From the NCBI RefSeq assembly GCF_021596505.1, contig NZ_PJIZ01000058.1, positions 1-47,740 of the forward strand: a DNA stretch of 47,740 nt, read 5' to 3'. Origin of the DNA: Nostoc sp. CMAA1605. Its GTDB lineage: Bacteria > Cyanobacteriota > Cyanobacteriia > Cyanobacteriales > Nostocaceae. Shown here in pieces: positions 18,663-27,138 of this stretch (position 1 is its first letter; the number at the start of each line of letters is the position of its first letter). Below the pieces are notes generated by a model, which had not been told where the DNA came from, searched no databases, and worked only from the letters and a program-made list of their open reading frames with translations. The position numbers and the translations under genes were made by a program.

Positions 18663-18803
18663 AATGTCAAGACTTCATGACATTGAGTCACTATGAATAG
18701 GTATAAATGTCAGGGGATCATGACAAATTGATCCCACAAGGGCTAATAAGTTCGTCAAATAGGCAAAAAAGCCTGTTGACACCCCTTGATCCCTAACCGG
18801 GGT
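18663..18803 (+). promoter_or_regulatory. Hairpin-rich leader with alternative pairings
   Basis: Within 141 bp: AATGTCA (18663-18669) pairs with TGACATT (18678-18684). TGTCA (18708-18712) can pair with TGACA (18721-18725). GGGATCA (18714-18720) can pair either with TGATCCC at 18729-18735 or with TGATCCC at 18787-18793. AGGC/GCCT flank a poly-A loop near 18760-18773, and ACCCC (18781-18785) faces GGGGT (18799-18803). Mutually exclusive pairings of this kind suggest a regulated 5' leader for the DUF4912 gene, but conservation is unknown. Confidence 0.4.
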
Positions 18804-19036
18804 TACTAGTTAATATTCATTTAACAAACTTAATAAGTGACTTCTCACAATCCCAAAGTGCTGATTTTGGCATGAGTAAGAAATTGAAAGGATGAAACTT
18901 TCCATTTAACAAAAGACTAAACAACACACTGGGCAAAACCAGGAGTCAGGCATAAGAAATTCATCTGGGCATCTAACCAAGCATTTTGTTACCCAGAGAA
19001 ATAATTTACCTTTCAAGCTACTGGAGGCCAAAATTC

Positions 19037-20278
19037 ATGGCAAAAGAACGCCCACCGCTAGAAGAGATGACACTGCGGCAATTACGTAAAGTTGCCAGCG
19101 AATTTAACATCTCTCGCTATAGCCGGATGAGGAAATCTCAGTTACTAGCATCAATTCAAGAAGTTCAACGTCAAAAAGCGACGCTTAACCCATCTCGTTC
19201 ACTGGAGGCACAAGAAACCGTGGAAGCTGCAAAATTTGAACTAGGTCAAGAAGACCGTACCGGTGGTTCTCTAGCTGATGTTGACGAAGAATTAGTGGAT
19301 TTACCTGGTGGTTACGGTGACAGCCGGATTGTGCTGTTACCCCGTGATCCACAGTGGGCTTATGCTTACTGGGATGTTCCCAACGAGCATAAAGAAGACT
19401 TGCGTCGGCAAGGGGGACAACAACTGGCACTACGGATTTATGATGTTACCGACATCGATATTGAATATCAAAGCCCCCACAGCATTCAAGAGTATCCTGC
19501 CGATGAACTAGCAAGAGAATGGTATATTCCCATTCCTGTGAGCGATCGCGATTATGTCATCGATATCGGTTATCGTGCTTTTGATGGACATTGGTTGGTG
19601 CTAGCTCGTTCAGCGCGCGTTCACATTCCCCCCGTATATCCCTCTGACTGGATTGAAGATGTCTTCATCACCGTCAACTTTGAGGAAGATTTACGCGGTA
19701 AAACCCTTTACGAACTCGTACCCCCCGCCAAGAAAGTTCCCTCAGTCGGTGCAAATGGCAACCCCATCTACGACCAAATCTTTGGCTTGGCAGAATCCGC
19801 CGAAGCGCAACGGGTGGCTGGTTCTCTGTTCGGTTCTATGCAGCACGTTCCTGGTTCTGTGCGCCCCGAACAAGCCATCAGTTCTTACATCTTCCCCTCT
19901 GGTGTAGGTATGTGGGCAGTTCCCACCGCTTCCGGTATCAATATGTCCGGTGTGGGAATGTCTGGTGTCGGCTTCTCTGCTTCCGCCGTTCCCGTACGTC
20001 CTCGCAAGTTCTGGTTAATTGCTGACGCTGAGTTAATTGTTTACGGTGCAACCGAACCAGACGCAACCGTCACAATTGGTGGTCGTCCCATCAAACTCAA
20101 TCCCGATGGTACATTCCGCTTCCAGATGTCCTTCCAAGACGGCTTAATTGACTACCCCATTTTGGCTGTCGCAGCTGATGGTGAGCAAACCCGTTCCATC
20201 CACATGAAGTTCGAGCGTGAAACCCCATCTCGGAACACCAACACCAAAGATGAAGCTGTTTTAGAATGGCTGTCTTAG
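19037..20278 (+). CDS. DUF4912 protein with Rho-N-like N-terminus
   Basis: 413 aa from ATG 19037, which has TGGAGG about ten bases upstream. A longer frame from 18986 exists, but its first 17 residues look non-coding. Residues about 9-45 (MTLRQLRKVASEFNISRYSRMRKSQLLASI) resemble the Rho N-terminal/SAP-like helix-extended-loop-helix fold, a nucleic-acid-binding module. The DUF4912 domain follows (RIVLLPRDPQWAYAYWDVP, ALRIYDVTDID, EWYIPIPVSDRDYVIDIGYR, ARSARVHIPPVYPSDW). Near residues 305-330 is a Gly/Ser/Val-rich segment (NMSGVGMSGVGFSAS). The C-terminal part (LIADAELIVYGATEPDATVTIGG) looks like a small beta-sandwich. The domain combination suggests an RNA- or DNA-associated role, unproven. 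Confidence 0.85.
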   Translation: MAKERPPLEEMTLRQLRKVASEFNISRYSRMRKSQLLASIQEVQRQKATLNPSRSLEAQETVEAAKFELGQEDRTGGSLADVDEELVDLPGGYGDSRIVLLPRDPQWAYAYWDVPNEHKEDLRRQGGQQLALRIYDVTDIDIEYQSPHSIQEYPADELAREWYIPIPVSDRDYVIDIGYRAFDGHWLVLARSARVHIPPVYPSDWIEDVFITVNFEEDLRGKTLYELVPPAKKVPSVGANGNPIYDQIFGLAESAEAQRVAGSLFGSMQHVPGSVRPEQAISSYIFPSGVGMWAVPTASGINMSGVGMSGVGFSASAVPVRPRKFWLIADAELIVYGATEPDATVTIGGRPIKLNPDGTFRFQMSFQDGLIDYPILAVAADGEQTRSIHMKFERETPSRNTNTKDEAVLEWLS

Positions 20279-20283
20279 GTTAG

Positions 20284-20455
20284 GGAGTGGGGAGTGCTGA
20301 GTGCTGAGTGCTGAGTGCTGTTAGCGGAAGCGGGGCGTTGAGCAGCGTGCTGAGTTAGAAAATTAATTCTACCTTGTCCACCTTCCAATCCCCAGTCCCC
20401 AATCCCCAATCCCCAGTCCCCAATCCCCAATCCCCAACCCTCATTGGAATTTTGA
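20284..20455. repeat. GAGTGCT and CCCCAAT/CCCCAGT tandem repeats
   Basis: (GAGTGCT)n at about 20285-20320, a mixed middle, then CCCCAAT/CCCCAGT units (20390-20440) between the DUF4912 gene and the NAGPA-like gene. Confidence 0.9.
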
Positions 20456-20500
20456 ATCAACACCCGCTATAGTCTAGGCTGTAGTGGGTTTTTATTTTGT

Positions 20501-21427
20501 ATGTCTATTTCAAAGATAATTACTTTATCTATAGTTACTATTGTTGGTAGTTTATTATCAAGTTGTAGTAAGTTTGATACTAGTTCAGCCGCCAGGCCAG
20601 TCAAAGCTTGTCTTGGGGAAAATCCTCAATTTAGTATTGAATTTTTCAAGACTAATAATCGGGGTGAGAAATTTGCTAAAGGTATTAATCATGTGATTGT
20701 TTTTAATCCTAAGTCTGAGGCACTAGATTTTAAAGTCAATGTGGGTTTGTCTCATGCAATTTATGCTAAAGACAGTAGAGGCAGAATTAGGAGAGAATAC
20801 ATCCCAAAACAGTTTCGTGAAATTATTACTGATAATAACTCTCTACTTAACGGTAAAAAACCCATAGCAGCAATTAACGCCGATTATATAGATCCAGAAA
20901 ATAAACCTCAAGGGTTAAATATTTCCCGTGGGATTGAGTATGCAGGGGATTTTAAAAATAGACGTTCTTCCTTTGGGATTTCTGGTGGTAAACCTCAACA
21001 AAGACAAGCAACAATTCAAGCTGGTAGACGAGCGAATAATATTCTGAATTACAATTTAGTAGGCGGTAACGGGAGATTTTATCGTCAAGGTAAATTTAAA
21101 GATATTTGCCAAGATTTAGGGGAATTAGCCTGTAAACAAGCGACGAATCGGTCTATGGCGGCTATTACTACTAAGGGTTATGTAATTTTATTAGTTAATG
21201 ATATCAAGGCTAATTCTAATATTGAAGTATCATCAATTAATCAAGAGCTAACACCAGATAAATTTGATGATGTTTTAGAGGGAATTGCCCGTAAAAATTG
21301 TTTGGGGACAATTCAAGAAGGTATTTTATTTGATGGTGGTATGTCACCAGGGCTTTACTATAATAATAAAGTTTATGTAGAAAATCCTGGTTTTATTGGT
21401 TCAGTATTTTTAATTTATAAACAATGA
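20501..21427 (+). CDS. Phosphodiester glycosidase (NAGPA-like) lipoprotein
   Basis: 308 aa. The N-terminus has a hydrophobic segment ending in LLSSC (Cys22), a lipobox, so it is probably a lipoprotein. The body fits the phosphodiester glycosidase/NAGPA fold: VGLSHAIYAKDSRGR, PIAAINADYID, RSMAAITTKGYVILLVND, and LFDGGMSPGLYYNNKVYVENPG near the end, corresponding to the DGG-S-x-x-YYNGK region of the family. Enzymes of this fold hydrolyse sugar phosphodiesters or act on cell-wall glycopolymers. The substrate is unknown. Codon use is AT-rich compared with the neighbouring DUF4912 gene. It overlaps nothing and is followed by a decayed gene on the other strand. Confidence 0.75.
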   Translation: MSISKIITLSIVTIVGSLLSSCSKFDTSSAARPVKACLGENPQFSIEFFKTNNRGEKFAKGINHVIVFNPKSEALDFKVNVGLSHAIYAKDSRGRIRREYIPKQFREIITDNNSLLNGKKPIAAINADYIDPENKPQGLNISRGIEYAGDFKNRRSSFGISGGKPQQRQATIQAGRRANNILNYNLVGGNGRFYRQGKFKDICQDLGELACKQATNRSMAAITTKGYVILLVNDIKANSNIEVSSINQELTPDKFDDVLEGIARKNCLGTIQEGILFDGGMSPGLYYNNKVYVENPGFIGSVFLIYKQ

Positions 21428-21448
21428 GGAATTATCTAGAATTTTAGA

Positions 21449-21724
21449 GTCTCCATTCACCACTGAATCAGGAATTGCGGTTTGGAGTTGCTTTTGCAAT
21501 TGATATCGTAGAATTGCGATCGCACTTTCATTTTGTTCCATCTCCAACCCTCTCAATCTGCAAGCTTCCCCGAAACCGACGATTCCAGGGACGTTGAGTG
21601 TACCTGATCTGATTCCCTGCTGATGGCCCCCACCGTAAATCATTGGTGGGAGAGGAGAATTTTTTGTGATTACCAACGCACCAACGCCTTTGGGTGCGTA
21701 AAATTTATGTCCAGAAATTGCAAG
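21449..21724 (-). pseudogene. Remnant of a NifS/IscS-type cysteine desulfurase
   Basis: About 92 codons on the minus strand read LAISGHKFYAPKGVGAL (containing the PLP-binding Lys motif SGHK) through GGGHQQGIRSGTLNVPGIVGFGEA to AIPDSVVNGD. This is the central part of a class V aminotransferase-fold cysteine desulfurase. A TGA lies a few codons upstream of the fragment and the frame runs into unrelated sequence after NGD, so both ends are missing. The ATG at 21676 is only an internal Met-Val within the family sequence. A decayed or partly deleted copy is the simplest reading; the functional desulfurase must be elsewhere. Confidence 0.85.
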
Positions 21725-21771
21725 ATATCAGATATAAAATTTTTATTACAGAATTCAATGCTTGTTGTAAT

Positions 21772-21806
21772 ACCAATTCACAATTCGCAATTCGCAATTC
21801 GCAATT
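21772..21806. repeat. CAATTCG tandem repeat
   Basis: Four to five degenerate CAATTCG units between the desulfurase remnant and the amidohydrolase gene. Confidence 0.8.
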
Positions 21807-21935
21807 GATAAATCCTGACTTGACAAGGTTTTCTGGGTTTCGATCTGTATCAGAATTTTAGTGAATTGGTATAACTGCAAAGATTTAGCTTTTAAAGTAT
21901 CTTCGGGAAAGAATTAGCGGACAGAAAAAACTATC

Positions 21936-23645
21936 ATGTTAGATTTATTGATTCAAAATGGGTTAATTTTTGATGGTTTAGGATCTGCGCCTGTGCGGGG
22001 AGATATCGGAATTAAAAATGGACAGATTATCAACCTTGCACCTTCGTTAAATATGCCAGCGCGGGAAGTGGTTGACGCTGCTGGGTTGTGGGTAACACCA
22101 GGATTTATTGATATTCATACTCACTATGATTTAGAGTTAGAAATTGCACCAGGACTAAGTGAATCGGTGCGTCATGGTGTGACGAGTGTAGTTATTGGTA
22201 ATTGTAGTTTGTCCATCGCCATTGGTGAACCGCAAATGCTGGCGGATATTTTTCAAAGGGTGGAGACGCTTTCCCATCGGTTAATTGCCAAATGGCTGCA
22301 AAAGTCGGTGTCTTGGCAAACTCCCGCCGAATATTTACAGCATTTGCAGCAGTTACCCTTGGGGGTGAATATTGCACCTTTACTGGGACATAGTGCTTTA
22401 CGTGCAGAAGTGATGGGGTTAGAACGCAGTTTAAAGGTGCAACCTAGCAAATTCGAGTTAAAAGTGATGCAGCGCATAGCCGCAGATGCTTTAGATGCAG
22501 GCTTTGTGGGCGTTTCTATTGATATGTTTCCTTGGCATCGGATGAGTGGAGAATGGCGGGGGATGACAATTCCCTCACAACACGCCAAGTTTAAAGAATA
22601 TGCGATGTTGGCGGATTTGTGTAGAAGGCGCGATCGCGTTTTTCAAGTCACCCCCAATTTACAACGCCTCGCTTCTTTTATTGATATTCTCCGTATGGGT
22701 GTAGGTATAGGTAAACGTCCACTGAGGTTAACTGTCCTCTCAGCTTTAGACGCTGTCCACAATCGTCACCTCTGGAAAATATTTTCTCCGATTCTATATA
22801 TCTGGAATCATTTGTTGGGCGGGAATGTCCGCTTTCAAACCCTAACTGAACCCTTCACCATTTACTCAGATGGTTCTGTCACCCCCTTATTTGAAGACTT
22901 TTCCACAGGCGCGCAACTCAATAGCTGTAATTCCCGCCAAGAAAGGCAGAAACTTTGGCAATCTCCTGCTTTTCGTCGTCAGTTCCGCCAAGAATGGCTG
23001 AAGGGAAAACATAGATCATTTCATCGTGATTTAAATTTGATCACCGTTGTGCAGTGTCCCCAAAGCAGTTGGGAAGGCTTAAGTTTCGCGGAAATTGCCC
23101 GTCAATACCAACAAGAACCGGTAGATTTTTTTATCCAAGCGTTACATGAATACGACACAGATTTACGCTGGGTAGGAACAGGGGCAAATGACCGCTTACA
23201 GCCCCGTTTAGCGTTAATGCAGCATCCCTACATTCTCCCAGGATTTACGGATGCTGGCGCGCACGTTCGTAACCTGGGTTACTACGATGGGGCGTTGTCT
23301 TTACTTAAACAAGCTGTGACTACCAAATTTATGTCACCAGAGGCGGCGATTTATCGCGTTACCGGAGAACCCGCCCAATGGTTTCGCCTAGATACGGGAG
23401 TTCTGAAAGTGGGTGCAAAAGCCGATATAGTTTTACTCAATCCCGATGCTTTAAATCAACCCATCAGCCCCCAAGTGGAAATTTTAGATCCGGTTTTGGA
23501 TGGTGAACCTCGGATGGTGAAGCGTGGTTCAGATGAGATTGTCACCGCAGTGTATATTAATGGGGTGCAAGTGGTTAGTAAAGGTAAAGTGAGCGATCGC
23601 TTGGGATGTGAAAAATTGGGAAGCGTTTTATTTCCGTGTTCATAA
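21936..23645 (+). CDS. N-acyl-D-amino-acid deacylase-type amidohydrolase
   Basis: 569 aa, amidohydrolase family 3. The N-terminal beta-sandwich (DLLIQNGLIFDGLGSAPVRGDIGIKNGQI) leads to the metal motif GFIDIHTHYD (His61, His63) and GVTSVVIGNCSLS (Cys90, the D-aminoacylase metal ligand position). GHSALRAEVMG, DAGFVGVSIDMF and the late Asp motif LPGFTDAGAHVRNLG follow, with the sandwich returning at VLKVGAKADIVLLNPD. Members remove acyl groups from D-amino acids or hydrolyse related amides. The EWRGMTIPSQ and FPWHRMSGEW insert is a longer loop that could set specificity. The enzyme is cytoplasmic. The substrate is not inferable. Confidence 0.85.
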   Translation: MLDLLIQNGLIFDGLGSAPVRGDIGIKNGQIINLAPSLNMPAREVVDAAGLWVTPGFIDIHTHYDLELEIAPGLSESVRHGVTSVVIGNCSLSIAIGEPQMLADIFQRVETLSHRLIAKWLQKSVSWQTPAEYLQHLQQLPLGVNIAPLLGHSALRAEVMGLERSLKVQPSKFELKVMQRIAADALDAGFVGVSIDMFPWHRMSGEWRGMTIPSQHAKFKEYAMLADLCRRRDRVFQVTPNLQRLASFIDILRMGVGIGKRPLRLTVLSALDAVHNRHLWKIFSPILYIWNHLLGGNVRFQTLTEPFTIYSDGSVTPLFEDFSTGAQLNSCNSRQERQKLWQSPAFRRQFRQEWLKGKHRSFHRDLNLITVVQCPQSSWEGLSFAEIARQYQQEPVDFFIQALHEYDTDLRWVGTGANDRLQPRLALMQHPYILPGFTDAGAHVRNLGYYDGALSLLKQAVTTKFMSPEAAIYRVTGEPAQWFRLDTGVLKVGAKADIVLLNPDALNQPISPQVEILDPVLDGEPRMVKRGSDEIVTAVYINGVQVVSKGKVSDRLGCEKLGSVLFPCS

Positions 23646-23717
23646 GTCCAACTCATCCCCATCCCATGTAATAGGTAAAACTTGATAACTTCTATCTCCT
23701 GCTAAACTGAGAGAATA

Positions 23718-24035
23718 ATGGCTCTAGCAAGTGATTTGTTTATGGCTTCTGAAACAATCTCACGCTACGTTACTCGCAACACTGAAATTTTGAATGGAGA
23801 ACCAATTATTATAGGAACGCGCACATCAGTTCGCGCTATAGTTGGACTCTGGCGAATGGGAATTATGCCAGAAGAAATTTTAAACCATTTACCTCATCTA
23901 ACATTGGCACAAGTGTTTGATGCTTTGAGTTTCTATCTTGATAATCAGGCAGAAATCAACGATTACATAGAAAAAAACCGAGTTCCCGAAGAATTAGTGC
24001 ATCCATCTGTTAGAGAAACATTAGGTGCATTGTGA
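23718..24035 (+). CDS. DUF433 antitoxin
   Basis: 105 aa (or 97 from Met9). DUF433 pattern: RNTEILNGEPIIIGTRTSVRAIVGLWRMGIMPEEILNHLPHLTLAQVFDALSFYLDN, a winged-helix-like DNA-binding fold. Its TGA overlaps the GTG start of the next gene by four bases (GTGA), the usual arrangement of a toxin-antitoxin operon. It would neutralise the DUF5615 partner and repress the operon. Flanking sequence shows no inverted repeat strong enough to call an operator. Confidence 0.88.
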   Translation: MALASDLFMASETISRYVTRNTEILNGEPIIIGTRTSVRAIVGLWRMGIMPEEILNHLPHLTLAQVFDALSFYLDNQAEINDYIEKNRVPEELVHPSVRETLGAL

Positions 24036-24376
24036 CAGTTTTTGCTGCCCTATATACAGATGAGGATATGTCAGCGTTAGTTGCGACACTTTTAAAATCG
24101 CGTGGTTTAGATGTTGCCACTGTTCCTGAACAAGCTACTCTCGGAAAAACCGACAGAGAACAACTGGAGTTTGCAACATCCATTGGTAGGTGTATCTTAA
24201 CTCATAATCGAGTTGATTTCGAGCATTTACATCTGCAATATATGGCAGAAGGCAAACAACATTTTGGAATTATCATTGTTCCTCAAAAAAATGCTTATGA
24301 AGTCGCACAGCGTATTGGGATTTTAGTCAATGCGTTAAAGGCTGATGAGATTAGGAATCAGTTGCTATATGCTTAA
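24032..24376 (+). CDS. DUF5615 PIN-like toxin
   Basis: 114 aa with a GTG start overlapping the DUF433 stop. PIN-like fold: an acidic pair near the N-terminus (LYTDEDMSALVATLLKSRGLDV), TDREQLEFATSIGRCILTHNRVDFEHL with the conserved TxNxxDF-like core, then HFGIIIVPQ. DUF5615 proteins are predicted RNases related to Mut7-C and VapC. The start codon and overlap imply translational coupling to the antitoxin. Confidence 0.88.
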   Translation: MTVFAALYTDEDMSALVATLLKSRGLDVATVPEQATLGKTDREQLEFATSIGRCILTHNRVDFEHLHLQYMAEGKQHFGIIIVPQKNAYEVAQRIGILVNALKADEIRNQLLYA

Positions 24377-24496
24377 ATTATTTTAGTCAATGTTTCTATT
24401 CGCAGCTTAATTTTTGGAGAGAAACAGTTTTTGCAGAACTATCGGAGTTATGAATAAAGCTTATGCGGATAAATATAGTTTTTCAAAAATCATCTT

Positions 24497-24904
24497 ATGA
24501 GTAACATCAATTCTGATTCCCAATATCAGTTGAGAAATCAGATTAATCATAAAATTCTCGATCATCCTTTTACTGATTATTGGGATATTTTTGTTCTTAA
24601 ACATCAACATCCTATTAATATTTTTCTTCATGTTGTTGGGATATTCTTCTTTTATGGTTTACTGTTTACTGTTTGGAAATCGCATAACTTTTGGTTACTC
24701 TTGGCATTACCTTTAACACAGTTAATTGGCTTAATTGGACATTTTTTATTTGAGCGTAGCCATATTGATTTACAAGATGCTATCTTTTCTTGGCGGGCTT
24801 CTTACTGTTTAGGTAAAATGCTCATCAGGGTTTTGATGGGGAAATATCAAGATGATATTCGCCAAAGACAAGAAATATTAAATAATTATCAATCTAGCAA
24901 TTAA
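24497..24904 (+). CDS. Mpo1-like (DUF962) membrane protein
   Basis: 135 aa. Motif layout of the DUF962/Mpo1 family: HQHPINIFLHVVGI (His38, Pro39, Asn41, His45), two membrane helices at about 43-60 and 63-85, and GHFLFERSHI at 81-90. Yeast Mpo1 is an Fe(II)-dependent dioxygenase that shortens 2-hydroxy fatty acids by one carbon during phytosphingosine breakdown; the same His residues are kept here. It lies just before the oxygenase cluster and could belong to it through lipid oxidation, but a palindromic repeat separates them. Confidence 0.78.
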   Translation: MSNINSDSQYQLRNQINHKILDHPFTDYWDIFVLKHQHPINIFLHVVGIFFFYGLLFTVWKSHNFWLLLALPLTQLIGLIGHFLFERSHIDLQDAIFSWRASYCLGKMLIRVLMGKYQDDIRQRQEILNNYQSSN

Positions 24905-24960
24905 GTAGAACGAATGAAAAAACAAACTATGTTAAACAATATAAAAATACTAGAATTCAT

Positions 24961-25102
24961 TTCGTAGTAAGAACTTTAGTCCTTTTCTGTTCGCGGAACG
25001 TCTCGTAAAGCCTACGGCATAGCTGCGCTTAGAGCGCAGCCTCTCGTAGAGAAGAGAGAACTAAAGTTCTCACTACGAACCTTTAATTATTTACCTTGTT
25101 CT
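24961..25102. repeat. Palindromic repeat (copy B) with nested insert
   Basis: Same arms and same 3' tail (CTTTAATTATTTACC, GTTCTA) as copy A at 3843-3919. Here the loop holds about 65 extra bases (about 24986-25053) that are themselves palindromic (TCTCGTA ... CTCTCGTAGAGA; GCTGCGCTTAGAGCGCAGC). The tail ends only four bases before the ATG of the first Rieske gene, so this repeat supplies that gene's 5' untranslated region. Confidence 0.82.
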
Positions 25103-25106
25103 AATT

Positions 25107-26111
25107 ATGCAAATCTTTAATAACTGGAATATTGTAGCAAAGGGTTGGTATATCGCCTGTCCTAGTCGAGAATTACCGCCTACTACAGCTAAATCTCTGG
25201 AAATGTGTGGACAAAAAATTGTGATTTTTCGTGGTGTAGATGGAAAGGTACGGGCTTTAGATGCTTACTGTCCACATTTGGGAACAGATTTAGGTATTGG
25301 ACACGTTGAAGGGAATTTGATTCGCTGTGCATTTCATCATTGGGCTTTTGATGAAACAGGAATCTGTCAAAATATTCCCTGTCAAACAGAGATTCCGGCT
25401 AAAGCGAAAGTCTCAGCTTATGCGACATCTGAAAAATATGGCTTTATTTGGATTTATCCTGATGCGGAAGCACCGGAAGATGTAGCTGATTTTGATGAAT
25501 TGCGGGGTAAAGAAATTGTCACTCAAGCTGATACCCCATTTGAAAGAAGTTGCCATCATCATATTTGTATGATGAATGGAATTGACGCGCAACATTTAAA
25601 AACAATTCATCGTTTAGATATCAAAATGGATTTGTCCCTACATCGTAACCAATTAGGGACACAAATTGACTTTACAATGCGGGGAAATTTTCCTCAATCA
25701 ACTTGGCGAGAACGCTTAGGTAAAAGATTTTTAGGTGCTACCTATGAATATTCTATGCGCTATGCTCATGGTTGTATGGGTTTATTAACAATGATGAAAA
25801 ATGTTAAAGTTTTTCCCCCATTACATATGATGTATGCTTACACTCCCATAGCACCTGGAAGAACACGCATTCAACCAATTTATGTGACAGAAAAACGTCG
25901 TGGAATTGGGGGATATATCATCAGCAAATTTTTACTATTCTGCACTCGTTTAGCTTACTATATGCTCAGAGATGAAGACGGCAAAATTTACGATAATATT
26001 CAATTTTCACCTAAGTTACTGCTGAGTATTGATCAGCCATTGGCTAAGTATATGGAGTATGTGAATCAGCTAGAACCGTCTCGATGGTCACATCGCTGCG
26101 CTCCGAATTAA
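25107..26111 (+). CDS. Rieske non-heme iron oxygenase 1
   Basis: 334 aa. The Rieske [2Fe-2S] motif is C55-P-H57 ... C74-A-F-H77 (AYCPHLGTDLGIGHVEG ... RCAFHHWAFD). The mononuclear iron site is NGIDAQHLKTIH (Asp160, His163, His168). The sequence style (CPHLGTDLG, G-V-EGN-I-C-FHHW-F) is closest to single-component-type steroid/alkyl oxygenases such as KshA and Neverland/DAF-36 rather than aromatic dioxygenases, which is an inference from motif wording only. The likely reaction is O2-dependent hydroxylation, demethylation or desaturation with electrons from a ferredoxin; one is encoded at 30474. It is the first gene of the oxygenase cluster. A translational start only four bases from a repeat suggests altered regulation. 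Confidence 0.9.
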   Translation: MQIFNNWNIVAKGWYIACPSRELPPTTAKSLEMCGQKIVIFRGVDGKVRALDAYCPHLGTDLGIGHVEGNLIRCAFHHWAFDETGICQNIPCQTEIPAKAKVSAYATSEKYGFIWIYPDAEAPEDVADFDELRGKEIVTQADTPFERSCHHHICMMNGIDAQHLKTIHRLDIKMDLSLHRNQLGTQIDFTMRGNFPQSTWRERLGKRFLGATYEYSMRYAHGCMGLLTMMKNVKVFPPLHMMYAYTPIAPGRTRIQPIYVTEKRRGIGGYIISKFLLFCTRLAYYMLRDEDGKIYDNIQFSPKLLLSIDQPLAKYMEYVNQLEPSRWSHRCAPN

Positions 26112-26274
26112 AAATTAAAAAAAGTTAAGTTTTGTATGTAATTTGTGAACAGCAAGGAGTGGTTTACGTATCCATTCCCATATCTGTCACATGACACTGT
26201 AATTTTACCATTTAGCTAGATAACGTGTTAATTATAAGCATCCTATTAAAACAAGTTTAGGTAATTGCAACATA

Positions 26275-27030
26275 ATGAAAAGTTGGTTAGTCCCTGTAGA
26301 GAAACTACAACCGGGCGATCGCATCGCCATGTATGCGTTATTAAATAATCACTTTCAAGGTGTCACTTGGGAAGGATTCCAGGCTGATTTACAACAGAAA
26401 AACTGGGTGTTGCTGTTGAGAGAGGAAATTACCAACACTCTCAAAGGCTTTTCTACCATGATGTTGCGTCAGACTAATTTTGCTGGAGAAAAGATTAGTG
26501 TAGTCTATTCCGGCGACACGATTGTTGATCCTAGTGCTTGGTCGAGTACCACCCTACCACGTACCTGGATTGCTGCTGTAAATTATCTGCGTCAATATTA
26601 TGGCAACAATAAACTGTACTGGCTGTTGATTTGCTCCGGTTTTCGTACCTACCGCTTTCTTCCGACTTTTTGGCAAGAATTCTATCCCCGCTACGATACA
26701 GCCACACCCCCAGATGTGACAAGTCTGATTGCACATTTGGCAATAGAATACTATGGTGACTCCTATAAAGCCGCAACAGGTATTGTTCGCTTTCCCCATC
26801 CGCAAATTTTGCGTGAGGGTTTAGTAGAAATCCCCACCGGAAGACAAACCAATCCCCATATCAAATTTTTTACAGAAAAAAACCCAGATTATTCTCTAGG
26901 CGATGAATTGGTATGTTTAACTGAAATCTGCTATGAAAACCTCACCCACGCCGGACAAAGAATGTGGCAGTCAGAATCGTTGTTAGAATTTTTTCAAGAT
27001 AGGGGTGTGGGAGTGCTGAGTAATGAGTAA
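26275..27030 (+). CDS. Uncharacterised protein, possibly GNAT-like, in oxygenase cluster
   Basis: 251 aa with no signal peptide. I do not recognise a family with confidence. The pattern of strands (WVLLLREEITNTLKGFSTMML, ISVVYSGDTIVDPSAW) followed by helix and LYWLLICSGFRTYRFLPTFWQEFYPRY resembles GNAT-fold acyltransferases, but no acetyl-CoA binding P-loop (QxxGxG/A) is seen. His and Tyr are frequent (LEAxYYGDSYKAATGIVRFPHPQ region). The final residues are encoded by a GAGTGCT/GAGTAAT repeat. Its place between two Rieske genes suggests a role in the same pathway, perhaps acyl transfer or substrate binding. Confidence 0.55.
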   Translation: MKSWLVPVEKLQPGDRIAMYALLNNHFQGVTWEGFQADLQQKNWVLLLREEITNTLKGFSTMMLRQTNFAGEKISVVYSGDTIVDPSAWSSTTLPRTWIAAVNYLRQYYGNNKLYWLLICSGFRTYRFLPTFWQEFYPRYDTATPPDVTSLIAHLAIEYYGDSYKAATGIVRFPHPQILREGLVEIPTGRQTNPHIKFFTEKNPDYSLGDELVCLTEICYENLTHAGQRMWQSESLLEFFQDRGVGVLSNE

Positions 27031-27128
27031 TAAGTAATGAGTAATGAGTAATGAGTGCTAATGCAGAAATAAATTCTCCCTTCCAATCCCCAGTCCCCAA
27101 TCCCCAATCCCCAGTCCCCAGTCCCTAC
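27005..27128. repeat. GAGTAAT and CCCCAAT/CCCCAGT tandem repeats
   Basis: The array starts inside the 3' end of the preceding gene (its last codons are repeat-derived) and ends about ten bases before the second Rieske gene. Confidence 0.9.
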
Positions 27129-27138
27129 CTAATCCCTT

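Noticed and set aside
20275..20463. 62-aa minus-strand frame
   Set aside because: Translated CCCCAAT/GAGTGCT repeats.
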